From contig CANQJT010000007.1 in the NCBI GenBank assembly GCA_947624325.1, positions 25,685 through 89,684 on the forward strand: DNA of 64,000 bases. The letters are read 5' to 3'. Source of the stretch: Candidatus Gastranaerophilales bacterium. Lineage in GTDB: Bacteria > Cyanobacteriota > Vampirovibrionia > Gastranaerophilales > Gastranaerophilaceae. Shown here in pieces: positions 16,226 to 24,914 of this stretch; the stretch's first letter is position 1, and each line of letters begins with the position of its first letter. Both the position numbers and the translations under genes were made by a program. The notes under the pieces were generated by a model. The model was not told the origin of the DNA. It ran no database searches and saw nothing but the letters and a program-made list of their open reading frames with translations.

Positions 16226-17512
16226 GTGAGTTTTTCTTTTATTCATATTTCTGATATTCATTTAGGACGACCGTTTTCAGGGTTATCTGAATATTCTTCC
16301 GACAGTAAAACGGATGAAATTTATAAAACCGCAATAAATCGGGCTTTTAATAATTTTATTGATTTTGCCATAGAAAAAAAAGTTGATTTTATCTTAATCA
16401 GCGGAGATACTTTTGATTCAAACGAGCAAGATTTTGACTCTAAACTTATTTTAAAAAACGGGTTAAAAAAACTTGAAAATGAAGGTATAAAAGTTTTTTT
16501 AATTGCCGGCAATCATGACTGTTTAGCTTCTTATAATAAAAATACGTTTGATTTTAATGAAAACTCAGATATAAAAATTGTAGGATTAAACAGTAATTTT
16601 AATGATAAATTTATTGTAAACGACAAGGAAGGTAACAAAACAGCAGTTATTCATGCATTAAGTTTCAGGGAAAATTCTTTTAATGAAAATCCTTGTAAAT
16701 ACTTTAAAACCCCCGAAGTCGAAGAAAAAAGTTTATTTAATATCGGACTTGTCCACTGCGATTTAAACGGACAAAAGGACAGTCCCTATGCGCCTTGCAG
16801 TTATGCGGATTTAGAAGAATTAAATTATGATTATTTTGCTTTAGGCCACATTCATATTCCTTCTAAAACAGGTAAAATTCAGTATGCAGGTACTCTTCAG
16901 GGCAGGAATACAAAAGAAACAGGCGCTCACGGAATTAAATATATTAAAGTCGAAAATGGGAAAATATCCGAAGACATATTTATTCCTATGGATGTTATAA
17001 GGTATGAAGATATTGATATTGATTTATCCAATACTGCAGATATAACCGCCTCAGCCAATTTAATTAATGATAATATTACGGATTTAATTAGCAAAAACGA
17101 AAATCAAACCTGCGAATTATTTTTGGTAAGAGTTAATTTAACGGGGTGTGTTAAATATTTTGATGAAATAAATAATGAATTTTTTATGGGGATAATTGAT
17201 TTTATTAAACAAGAATCACATTCAAAATGTTATATTTCGCAAATAATAAATAATACTCAAGTTTTAGCTGATATTGAAACAATTAAATCTGATGAGGGTA
17301 TTGCAGGCGGAATTTATAATAAAATTCAAGATGAAAATTTTGTTAACGAAGTTTATAATACAGAATCAGAGTCGATAGATAAACTAATTAAAGCTTGTGA
17401 TTTTAATGATGAAGAATATCAATTATTTAAATCAGAAATAATTAATCAAACAAAAGAATCCTGTATTAATTTATGCGGATTAATATGCGCTGATGAAACG
17501 GAAGGCAGTTAA
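16226..17512 (+). CDS. yhaO: YhaO/SbcD-type metallophosphoesterase (DNA repair exonuclease)
   Basis: 428 residues. The calcineurin-like nuclease domain has HISDIHLG, ISGDTFDS, IAGNHDC, GLVHCDL and LGHIHIP, the usual Mn-binding blocks of Mre11/SbcD. The C-terminal half is the capping and partner-binding part. It is followed two bases later by the YhaN-like ATPase, the arrangement of the Bacillus yhaO-yhaN pair. The start is GTG at 16226 with AGAGGG before it; the frame reaches a TTG at 16196 lacking a site. Role: probable double-strand-break end processing together with its neighbour. Confidence 0.85.
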   Translation: MSFSFIHISDIHLGRPFSGLSEYSSDSKTDEIYKTAINRAFNNFIDFAIEKKVDFILISGDTFDSNEQDFDSKLILKNGLKKLENEGIKVFLIAGNHDCLASYNKNTFDFNENSDIKIVGLNSNFNDKFIVNDKEGNKTAVIHALSFRENSFNENPCKYFKTPEVEEKSLFNIGLVHCDLNGQKDSPYAPCSYADLEELNYDYFALGHIHIPSKTGKIQYAGTLQGRNTKETGAHGIKYIKVENGKISEDIFIPMDVIRYEDIDIDLSNTADITASANLINDNITDLISKNENQTCELFLVRVNLTGCVKYFDEINNEFFMGIIDFIKQESHSKCYISQIINNTQVLADIETIKSDEGIAGGIYNKIQDENFVNEVYNTESESIDKLIKACDFNDEEYQLFKSEIINQTKESCINLCGLICADETEGS

Positions 17513-17513
17513 T

Positions 17514-20183
17514 ATGGGGAAATTTATAATAACTAATATATTAATTGATAAAAGCTCCAAGGATATTAACACCGGAATTAAATATGATTTTACACAAGGT
17601 TTGAATGTTATTTATGGTGAAAATGAAGCCGGTAAATCATCTTTAATGAAATTTATAAAGGAAGGGTTTTTTAAACAAAAAGGTTTAGACTCGGGTAAAA
17701 TTTGGTTTCAAATTAATAAAAACGAAAAATCATTTTCATATAGAGCTGATATTAATACGGCAAAGCCTTTAGAGCAAAGGTGCAAAATATATAATTCCGA
17801 TGAAAATATTGAATGTCCCAAAGATATTATTGATAATGAAATTAATAAAACATATTTTGAACAAGGTTTTTATATAAATCTTGATGATTTAATGAAAATT
17901 CAAAATAAATCGGTATCGGAACTTGTTGATTTAATAAAAGATCCATACAGCGACAAAATTAAAAATTATTCGGATAAAATTGAAGATAATATACAGCAGA
18001 TTATTGGCAAAGACGGAAAATTAAAAAAAGATTTTAAGGATATTGCTAATCATATTAATGAATTAAATAATAAAATTATTGAACTTTCCCAAAGGGAAAA
18101 TCAATATAATACTTGTCTTAAAAATATAGAAAATTTAAATAACGAATTTGAAACAATTACTAAAAAAGAAGAATATATTTCAGTTTTGGAAAATTTAAAA
18201 AATGATTATTCCTCATTGGAAGACAAAACAGAACAATTAAAAAAATTAAAATCCGAATTTAATCAAAAATTATTTGAAGCACAAAAAAATATATCCGAAA
18301 TTTTTGAAAACTCAGGCATCTTTTATTCTAACCAAAAACTCATTGAAAGAAATAATCAAAAGCTGGAAGAAACTGAAAATAATATAAAATCCGAAAAAGA
18401 TAAATTAATCTCAAATTATCAATTATCTTTAGATGATGAAACTCTTATAAATTTTGTAATAATTGAAGATAATATCTTTAAACTTAAAAACATTATAAAA
18501 GAAATTTCAGAATTAAAAGCCGAAATAAAAACAACAGAAAGCAGACTTGAAGATATTGAAAATGAAATCTTAAAAACCGATATCAGATATAAATCATTTG
18601 TAAAAGATTATTTAAATAGCGATTTAAATTATATAAAAACCCTATCAAACGATATTGAAAAAGGTTTAGAGGAATATTATGCACTTGGTGCTGAAATAAA
18701 TAACGACGAGAAAAATTTAAAAGAATTATATAATATTGCAGGCGGAAAAAATATATTAATTTACGGAATTATCATATTCCTTATAATTTCAGGGTTAATT
18801 ATAAGTGCATATAATAAACTTGAACTGCCTTCAATAATTTTAGCAGTTACAGCATTTACTGCCTCCGTTATATTCGGATATATTTTGTATTCGGGTAATA
18901 ATAAACAAAAGAAGTCACAAATAATAAATAAAAAAAATGCACTTGAAAAACTTTTGGCTGACTTAAAAGATAAAGCAATAAACTTTGATAAGAATTTTCT
19001 TTCAAATTCAAATGATTATTCTCTTCATATAAAACTTAATAATCTTAATCAACACCTTAAGGAAATTATAAAAAATAATTCCGATAAAGAGCAGGCAGCA
19101 GCAAAGAAAAATATTATAAGCACTAAACTAAAAGAGCTTGGCGAAAAACTTCAAAATTTAAATAATGAAGCAGATTTATATACAGATAAAACAATTTCTC
19201 AAAACAGATTAAATCCCGAAAATTATATTGAAGTTATTGATATAATAAGGAATTTAAAAAAAGAACTTGCGGAAAACGAAAATCTGTTAAAAGAAATAAA
19301 GGAAGCTGAAAATACAAATAATAATATAGTTAATAATATAAAGAATTTTACGGATAATACCGAATTAATCCTAAAATATACGGGTGATATGAAAATCTTT
19401 ACCGAAAAATTGGATGAAGTATCAACAAAAAATTCTGCATTAAAAAAAGATATAGAAATACAAGAAACCTCCATTAATGAATTAAAAGAAAAAATTCAAA
19501 CTCAAGAAGATAAAAAATTAAAATTTGAAGCGGAAACATCATTTAAAATCGATTTAAATGAAACGGAAACTCAAAAAGAAATTTTAAATAAAGCTAAAGA
19601 TGATATTTTAACAACATTAAAATCAGCTGAATATCAAAAGCAAGACCTTGAAAAATTAGGGAATATGAATGATATAAAATCTCAAAAAAGAATTTTTATT
19701 GATAAATACAGAAACGCAATTAAAAGTTTATTGATAAATAAAATGCAGGCAAATATTATATCTTCAGCAAAAAAAGATTTTGATAAAACACAGCCTGATT
19801 TAGTGAATGCTCAAAAATATTTATTTGAATTAACAAATAAAAAGTATAATAAAATAAATTTGGAATTACAGGAAATAGAGACAACTGAAGGTAAAGTAAA
19901 AAAATGGGATGAACTTTCAAGGGGTACAAAAGAACAGTTGTATCTGGCTTTAAGGTTAGGTTTTGCTTCAAATTATTCAAAGGATAAAATAACATTAATT
20001 CCGAACGGCAAATCGGATTTACCTTTAATTATAGATGATGCTTTTGTTAACTTTGATATTAATCGAACAAAAAATACTTTAAAATGTCTTGAAGAATTTT
20101 CTAAGACAAATCAGGTGTTGTATTTTACCTGTCATAAACCTCCCGAAAGTGAAAATCTTAAATATAACAAAATAAATCTTTAA
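17514..20183 (+). CDS. yhaN: YhaN-type AAA ATPase with long coiled coil and membrane hinge
   Basis: 889 residues. The N-terminal P-loop GENEAGKSS is at about 35-43. Long coiled-coil arms surround a central pair of hydrophobic segments (NILIYGIIIFLIISGLII and ILAVTAFTASVIFGYILY). The C-terminal ABC signature region ELSRGTKEQLYLALRL is followed by LPLIIDDAFVNFD (Walker B) and YFTCHK. This is the SbcC/Rad50 plan, but the hinge is a membrane hairpin as in B. subtilis YhaN, so the complex may sit at the membrane. ATG at 17514 follows GGAAGGCAG. It is coupled with the nuclease gene upstream. Confidence 0.85.
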   Translation: MGKFIITNILIDKSSKDINTGIKYDFTQGLNVIYGENEAGKSSLMKFIKEGFFKQKGLDSGKIWFQINKNEKSFSYRADINTAKPLEQRCKIYNSDENIECPKDIIDNEINKTYFEQGFYINLDDLMKIQNKSVSELVDLIKDPYSDKIKNYSDKIEDNIQQIIGKDGKLKKDFKDIANHINELNNKIIELSQRENQYNTCLKNIENLNNEFETITKKEEYISVLENLKNDYSSLEDKTEQLKKLKSEFNQKLFEAQKNISEIFENSGIFYSNQKLIERNNQKLEETENNIKSEKDKLISNYQLSLDDETLINFVIIEDNIFKLKNIIKEISELKAEIKTTESRLEDIENEILKTDIRYKSFVKDYLNSDLNYIKTLSNDIEKGLEEYYALGAEINNDEKNLKELYNIAGGKNILIYGIIIFLIISGLIISAYNKLELPSIILAVTAFTASVIFGYILYSGNNKQKKSQIINKKNALEKLLADLKDKAINFDKNFLSNSNDYSLHIKLNNLNQHLKEIIKNNSDKEQAAAKKNIISTKLKELGEKLQNLNNEADLYTDKTISQNRLNPENYIEVIDIIRNLKKELAENENLLKEIKEAENTNNNIVNNIKNFTDNTELILKYTGDMKIFTEKLDEVSTKNSALKKDIEIQETSINELKEKIQTQEDKKLKFEAETSFKIDLNETETQKEILNKAKDDILTTLKSAEYQKQDLEKLGNMNDIKSQKRIFIDKYRNAIKSLLINKMQANIISSAKKDFDKTQPDLVNAQKYLFELTNKKYNKINLELQEIETTEGKVKKWDELSRGTKEQLYLALRLGFASNYSKDKITLIPNGKSDLPLIIDDAFVNFDINRTKNTLKCLEEFSKTNQVLYFTCHKPPESENLKYNKINL

Positions 20184-20213
20184 ATAAGATTAAGTTTGAA
20201 TTATATTTAAATT

Positions 20214-21350
20214 ATGAGTTTTTATAATGATGAAATAAAAAAGCTGAAAGAAAAAGATAATTTCAGACATATTAATAATATAGAGTCGAAACATTCTAAA
20301 TATATCAGGGTAGATGGTCGTGATTTACTTAATTTTTCTTCTAACGATTACCTTAATCTTTCAACCGATAAGGAATTAATTGATGAATTTATTTCAAAGT
20401 ATCAAAACAGCAGGGAATTTATATTTTCTTCGACATCTTCAAGACTCTTAACAGGGACTTCCGAAATTTATAAAAGATTAGAAAATAATCTTGCAAAACT
20501 GTTTAAAAAAGAGGCTTGCTTGTTATTTAATACGGGATATCAGTGTAACTTGGGAGTGGTTTCATCATTAGTAAACAGAGATGACGTAATATTTTCGGAT
20601 AAACTTAATCATGCCAGTATAATAGACGGGATGAGGCTGTCTATGACTCCGTTTTACAGATACAGGCATTTTGATTATGAAAATTTGGAAGAACTTTTAA
20701 AAAAGCATAGAAATAATCATAAAAAAGCAATAATAATATCAGAGTCCGTATTCAGTATGGACGGGGATATTGCGGATTTAAAAAAATTGGTCGAGTTAAA
20801 GAAAAAATACGATTGTTATTTAATGATAGATGAAGCGCATGCATTCGGAATATTTGGTGAAAATCTTGCAGGTGTATCTGATAGAGAAAATTTACTTGGT
20901 GAAATTGATATAATAACGGCAACACTTGGTAAATCTTTTGCTTCAATGGGCGCTTTCTGCACTGCAGACAAAACAATTATTGATTACCTTATAAATAAAG
21001 CAAATTCATTTATTTTTTCAACGGCATTGCCGTCAGTTAATGTATTATGGACTAATTTTTTAATAGAAGAAAAAATTGATAAAGTAAAAGAAAAATCAAA
21101 AAAATTAAATGAATTAATAAACAACGTTCATTCCGAGAGCCAGATTGTTCCGGTTATAATCGGAGAAAACGATAAAACAATAAAAATAGCACAGCATCTT
21201 CAAAGTAAAGGATTTTATATACTTCCCGTAAGACCGCCAACCGTGCCTATAGGTACTTCAAGATTAAGATTATCATTAACTGCGGATATAACTTTTGAAG
21301 AATATAAAACCGTTATCAGTATTGCGGAAGAGATGAAAAATGAATTATAA
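20214..21350 (+). CDS. bioF: 8-amino-7-oxononanoate synthase
   Basis: 378 residues, PLP enzyme of the alpha-oxoamine synthase family. It condenses pimeloyl-ACP (or -CoA) with alanine in biotin synthesis. Typical blocks are NFSSNDYLNL, FNTGYQCN, DKLNHASIIDG, MIDEAHAFG and TLGKSFASMG with the PLP lysine. It heads bioF-bioG-bioC; its stop overlaps the bioG start by 11 bases. No ribosome site is seen; a TATATT box ends six bases before the ATG. Confidence 0.95.
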   Translation: MSFYNDEIKKLKEKDNFRHINNIESKHSKYIRVDGRDLLNFSSNDYLNLSTDKELIDEFISKYQNSREFIFSSTSSRLLTGTSEIYKRLENNLAKLFKKEACLLFNTGYQCNLGVVSSLVNRDDVIFSDKLNHASIIDGMRLSMTPFYRYRHFDYENLEELLKKHRNNHKKAIIISESVFSMDGDIADLKKLVELKKKYDCYLMIDEAHAFGIFGENLAGVSDRENLLGEIDIITATLGKSFASMGAFCTADKTIIDYLINKANSFIFSTALPSVNVLWTNFLIEEKIDKVKEKSKKLNELINNVHSESQIVPVIIGENDKTIKIAQHLQSKGFYILPVRPPTVPIGTSRLRLSLTADITFEEYKTVISIAEEMKNEL

Positions 21351-21966
21351 ATGGTTGAATAAATCGGGAAATAACAAGTTAATAGTATTTTTTAACGGAT
21401 GGGGAATGGATGATAAAGTTGTTTCACATCTGAAATTTAATGATTTTGATGTTTTAATGTTTTATGATTACTTAAATACACAAATTCCGGATTTTGATTT
21501 TTCAAAATATGATTATAAAGTTCTAATCGCCTGGTCAATGGGTGTTTATGTATGTAATATTTTTTACGATAAATTAAAAGATTTTAATAAATTTATTGCA
21601 ATAAACGGAACACAAAAACCGATTGATGATAATTACGGAATACCTCAGCTGGTCTATAATTTGACTGTGGAAAATTTTAATGAACAATCAAGTGAAAAAT
21701 TTATGAAAAAAATAACAACAGAAATTGATTTGAGAAAATATACCGGTCGTTCGACAGAAGAGTTAAAACAGGAATTAATATCAATAAGGGATTTAAAAAT
21801 CGAAAAATATTTGAATTTTAATAAAGCGATAATATCAACAAAAGACAGAATAATGCCATATAAAAATCAAATAAGATTTTGGCAGAAAATGGGAGTCGAA
21901 ACAGTTGAAATTCAAGCTCCGCATTACATTTTTAACTTTTATAAAAGCTGGGATGAACTTATATGA
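21340..21966 (+). CDS. bioG: pimeloyl-ACP methyl ester esterase BioG
   Basis: 208 residues of the DUF452/BioG alpha/beta-hydrolase family. BioG removes the methyl group from pimeloyl-ACP methyl ester and ends the BioC-started chain; it replaces BioH in many bacteria. Visible are FFNGWGMDD near the N-terminus (oxyanion region), the nucleophile elbow AWSMG, and a late His in APHYIF. It lies between bioF and bioC with overlaps on both sides (ATGA junction with bioC), a classic bio operon order. Confidence 0.9.
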   Translation: MNYKWLNKSGNNKLIVFFNGWGMDDKVVSHLKFNDFDVLMFYDYLNTQIPDFDFSKYDYKVLIAWSMGVYVCNIFYDKLKDFNKFIAINGTQKPIDDNYGIPQLVYNLTVENFNEQSSEKFMKKITTEIDLRKYTGRSTEELKQELISIRDLKIEKYLNFNKAIISTKDRIMPYKNQIRFWQKMGVETVEIQAPHYIFNFYKSWDELI

Positions 21967-22688
21967 AAAATAAGTCTCTAATAAAAAGAAGGTTTTCAAA
22001 CAGTCTTAAAACATATGACAATAATGCGATTATTCAAAAACAGACGGCAGAAAAATTAATCAGTCTTCTGCCTGATACGAACTTTGAAAAAATCTTTGAA
22101 ACGGGTGCGCTGACGGGAATTTTAACAAAAGAATTAATAAAGAAGATAAAATTTAACAGCTATACATATAACGATATAATCCCCGAGGCAAAATTATATA
22201 TTGAGAAAATTATTTCCGAGGCTAAGTTTATTGAAGGCGATATTGAAGAAATCAGCCTGAGTGAAAATTATAATTTAATTATTTCAAATGCCTCTTTGCA
22301 GTGGTGCAGTGATATTTTTGAAACAATTTCAAAACTAACCGAGCATTTATCAGATGGCGGTATTCTGGCTTTTTCTATATTTGGAAATGAAAATTTAAAA
22401 GAAATTAAGGAGTTTTTTAATATTGATAACGAATATTTGAAAGAGGAAATACTAAATCAAAAATTTAAGGTGTTGAAGTATTTATCGGAAGAAAAAAGAG
22501 TATATTTTGATAATCCGATAGATATCATAAAACATTTTAAATTAACGGGAGTAAATGCCCTAAAGGAAGTAAGGCTGACCAAATCAAAATTAAAAGAATT
22601 TGAAGAAGAATACAGAAAAAAATACACCCAAGGGAATAAGGTTTATTTAACCTACAATCCTATATATATTATTCTGGCTGAGAAATAG
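21963..22688 (+). CDS. bioC: malonyl-ACP O-methyltransferase BioC
   Basis: 241 residues, SAM-dependent methyltransferase that methylates malonyl-ACP to start pimelate synthesis. Motif I reads IFETGALTGILT, a slightly diverged E-x-G-x-G-T-G. RRFSNSLKTYDNNAIIQ at the start and LIISNASLQWC (the ASLQW block) are characteristic of BioC. The first four bases overlap bioG and the last 20 overlap the convergent comM gene. bioA, bioD and bioB are not in this window. Confidence 0.92.
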   Translation: MKNKSLIKRRFSNSLKTYDNNAIIQKQTAEKLISLLPDTNFEKIFETGALTGILTKELIKKIKFNSYTYNDIIPEAKLYIEKIISEAKFIEGDIEEISLSENYNLIISNASLQWCSDIFETISKLTEHLSDGGILAFSIFGNENLKEIKEFFNIDNEYLKEEILNQKFKVLKYLSEEKRVYFDNPIDIIKHFKLTGVNALKEVRLTKSKLKEFEEEYRKKYTQGNKVYLTYNPIYIILAEK

Positions 22689-24222
22689 CGGAACGATACT
22701 GAACTGCTTGAGCTATATGATTAATTTGAATATTTTCACTTTCCTCTAAGTCTGCAATAGTTCTTGCGAGTTTAAGCATTCTGTCGTAAGCCCTTGCGGA
22801 AAGATTAAATTTTTGTACTGCATTTTTAAGCAAAAGAGCGCTGTCGGAATTGATTGTACAATATTTTTTAATAAGTTTTGGTGAAAGCTCTGAATTAGTA
22901 TAAATACCCAGTCCGGCATATCTTTCAAGCTGAATATTTCTGGCTTTAATAACACGGGCTCTTATTTGTTCGGAGGTTTCAGTTTGTTCGGTATTATTAG
23001 CCATAAGTTCATCAATTTTGAGTCTGGGAACATCAATAACAATATCAATTCTGTCTAATAAAGGGCCTGAAAGTTTTGAACGATATTGTTTTATTTGGAA
23101 CTCGGAGCAGGTGCATTTTTTCTCGCTGTCCCCTAAGTATCCGCACGGGCATGGGTTCATGGCTGCAAGCAAAATAAAATCCGAAGGAAATTCAAGCCGC
23201 ATTTTAGCCCTTGCAATAATAATTTTACCGTCTTCTAAAGGCTGCCGAAGTACTTCAAGGACGTTTCTGGGGAATTCAACAAACTCATCCAAAAATAATA
23301 CACCTCTATGAGCCAGAGTAATTTCACCCGGTTTAGGATTAGTGCCGCCTCCTATTATACCTATAGCGGAAGCGGTATGATGGATACTTCTAAACTGTCT
23401 TTGTGTTATAAGCGGTTTATTGGGGTTTAAAAGACCGCTTATACTGTATATTTTAGTAAGTTCAATAGATTCTTCAAAAGTTAAAGGAGGTAAAATTGAA
23501 GAAAAACATTTAGCCAGCAGAGTTTTTCCCGAACCCGGCGGCCCTGACATCAGCATATTATGAGCACCTGCAGCAGCTATTTCCATAGCTTTTTTTGCCT
23601 TTGATTGACCTTTAACATCTTTAAAATCAAAAATCCCATTAATATTCAAGTTATCCTTCATATAGTCATTAATATCAATGACAGTAGGTGTAATCGGGGT
23701 ATAAGAAGGAGAATCCGTATTAAAATGATTAACAATTTCAACAAGATTTTTAGCACCGATTACATTAAGTCCCGAAATAATAGCGGCTTCTTTTGCGTTA
23801 TCATAAGGGACTATAAGAGTTTTTACTCCTTGTGAAATAAGCCCTGCAGCGATGGGAAGAACCCCGTTCACGGCTCTTAAAGAGCCGTCAAGCGATAATT
23901 CTCCGACAAAAGCAGTATCATTAAAATTATTTTGGTTAATAACACCGTTTTTGGCTAAGATACCTATAGCAATAGGTAAATCATAATAACTGCCCATTTT
24001 TTTAATATTTGCAGGTGCAAGATTTACTACAATTTTTTTATTAGGGAATTCAAACCCCGAATTTTTTATTGCAGAACGAACTCGTTCTTTTGCCTCGCTG
24101 ATTGAAGTATCAGGTAAACCGACTATAGATACCGAAGGCAGTGAATTATTTAAATCAACCTCTACTAAGATTTTATATACATCAAGACCAATAACACTGG
24201 CTGTTAAAATTTGTGATATCAC
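22669..24222 (-). CDS. comM: ComM/YifB family Mg-chelatase-like ATPase
   Basis: 517 residues. The N-terminal Lon-protease-like domain has SIVGLPDTSISEAKERVRSA and VNLAPANIKK. The central AAA+ domain has GPPGSGKTLLAK (Walker A) and GVLFLDEFVEF (Walker B). A cysteine cluster (NPCPCGYLGD, KKCTCS) and the C-terminal helical domain follow. In naturally competent bacteria ComM is a helicase that extends branch migration during transformation. The start is GTG at 24222, ten bases after a perfect inverted repeat. It is convergent with the bio operon. Confidence 0.93.
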   Translation of the reverse strand: MISQILTASVIGLDVYKILVEVDLNNSLPSVSIVGLPDTSISEAKERVRSAIKNSGFEFPNKKIVVNLAPANIKKMGSYYDLPIAIGILAKNGVINQNNFNDTAFVGELSLDGSLRAVNGVLPIAAGLISQGVKTLIVPYDNAKEAAIISGLNVIGAKNLVEIVNHFNTDSPSYTPITPTVIDINDYMKDNLNINGIFDFKDVKGQSKAKKAMEIAAAGAHNMLMSGPPGSGKTLLAKCFSSILPPLTFEESIELTKIYSISGLLNPNKPLITQRQFRSIHHTASAIGIIGGGTNPKPGEITLAHRGVLFLDEFVEFPRNVLEVLRQPLEDGKIIIARAKMRLEFPSDFILLAAMNPCPCGYLGDSEKKCTCSEFQIKQYRSKLSGPLLDRIDIVIDVPRLKIDELMANNTEQTETSEQIRARVIKARNIQLERYAGLGIYTNSELSPKLIKKYCTINSDSALLLKNAVQKFNLSARAYDRMLKLARTIADLEESENIQINHIAQAVQYRSAISQPE

Positions 24223-24232
24223 AATATAAACC

Positions 24233-24263
24233 TATATACTAACTATACTTTAGTTAGTATATA
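24233..24263. promoter_or_regulatory. perfect 13-bp inverted repeat upstream of comM
   Basis: TATATACTAACTA and TAGTTAGTATATA are separated by TACTT. There is no T-run after it on the minus strand, so it does not look like a terminator. It sits just upstream of the comM start, where an operator or an mRNA leader hairpin would be. Confidence 0.55.
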
Positions 24264-24290
24264 ACATAAGAAGTACGGGTATCAACAAAA

Positions 24291-24428
24291 TTAATTTTCC
24301 GCAAGTTTATTTTCAGTTTCTTCAATTTTTTTTAAAATAATATCCATTTGATTTTTAAACCAAGCAGTAAACAATTTAATTTCGTTCTTAAAACTGTAAG
24401 CTCCCGGCCAAACTGAATTATAATACAT
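24291..24428 (-). CDS. small 45-residue protein with helical C-terminus
   Basis: A short ORF beginning MYYNSVWPGAYSFKNEIK and ending in an amphipathic Lys/Glu-rich helix (QMDIILKKIEETENKLAEN). A ribosome site (AAAGGGAA) precedes the ATG. It has no hydrophobic membrane segment. The gene lies upstream of comM in the same direction, separated by about 70 bases that include the inverted repeat. I know no homologue. Confidence 0.5.
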   Translation of the reverse strand: MYYNSVWPGAYSFKNEIKLFTAWFKNQMDIILKKIEETENKLAEN

Positions 24429-24630
24429 AGGAATTCCCTTTCTTTTAATTCCGAAATATTATATCGGCAAAATATCAAAAAACTTTAGAGAAAAAGACAA
24501 AAAAGATGTAAAGTTATGTAAATTTAATATTTAAAAAAGGCATTAAAAAATTTTCACGATTATTAAAGAAGATGTAAGACTCATAAAAGTCAAAACTGAA
24601 CAACTATCTACCAAAACTAACCTAGTTAAC

Positions 24631-24662
24631 GCTCTTTTATCAAACAAAAGAGCTTTTTTTTT
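24631..24662 (+). terminator. intrinsic terminator without an assigned gene
   Basis: GCTCTTTT and AAAAGAGC arms with a 7-base loop, followed by nine T. No coding gene on the plus strand ends nearby. The preceding ~100 bases may be an untranslated transcript. Confidence 0.75.
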
Positions 24663-24664
24663 GC

Positions 24665-24755
24665 GAAATTCCGTACGGACGGAGTCTGGTTAGCGAGAAC
24701 GGAAATGACGACAGGCGAAGCCGAAGGAGTGACAAGTTCGAGCGAAAGGAATTTC
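24665..24755. repeat. GC-rich 91-bp element with inverted ends
   Basis: Ends GAAATTCC and GGAATTTC are inverted repeats. The interior (TCTGGTTAGCGAGAACGGAA..., CGAAGCCGAAGGAGTGACAA) is much richer in G and C than the surroundings. Its look resembles the filler at 9340-9420 (GAAGCGAAGCGAAATGCCG). It could be a small dispersed intergenic repeat. No second copy is seen in the window. Confidence 0.4.
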
Positions 24756-24879
24756 AAGACAGCGGTTTTTCTGCAGGGTGCCGGCAGATCCGGTTTAAAG
24801 TTTGGTAATAAAAACAAAACAAATATAGGCTGTCAGATTTTTAATTTATTACTATATAATTTGAAAATTTTTATATTTA

Positions 24880-24908
24880 TTGATTAAAAATGCCGTTAAT
24901 AATATAAT
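24880..24908 (+). promoter_or_regulatory. promoter of sdaAB, probably giving a leaderless mRNA
   Basis: TTGATT (24880-24885), 17-base spacer, TATAAT (24903-24908), then six bases to the ATG at 24915. The start of transcription should fall on or next to the A of the ATG. Confidence 0.7.
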
Positions 24909-24914
24909 TTTACT

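Larger units (their letters stand above)
24429..24914. other. intergenic region with terminator and a GC-rich inverted-repeat element
   Basis: No gene is convincing here. The left 200 bases are AT-rich. A strong plus-strand terminator stands at 24631-24662 with no obvious gene before it, so a short RNA could end there. Next to it lies a GC-richer element bounded by GAAATTCC and GGAATTTC. The right end carries the serine dehydratase promoter. A 60-codon frame at 24705-24887 crosses the element and is probably chance. Confidence 0.5.

Noticed and set aside
24705..24887. 60-codon open frame over the GC-rich element
   Set aside because: No ribosome site; it is open because of the element's composition, and it starts within the inverted-repeat block.
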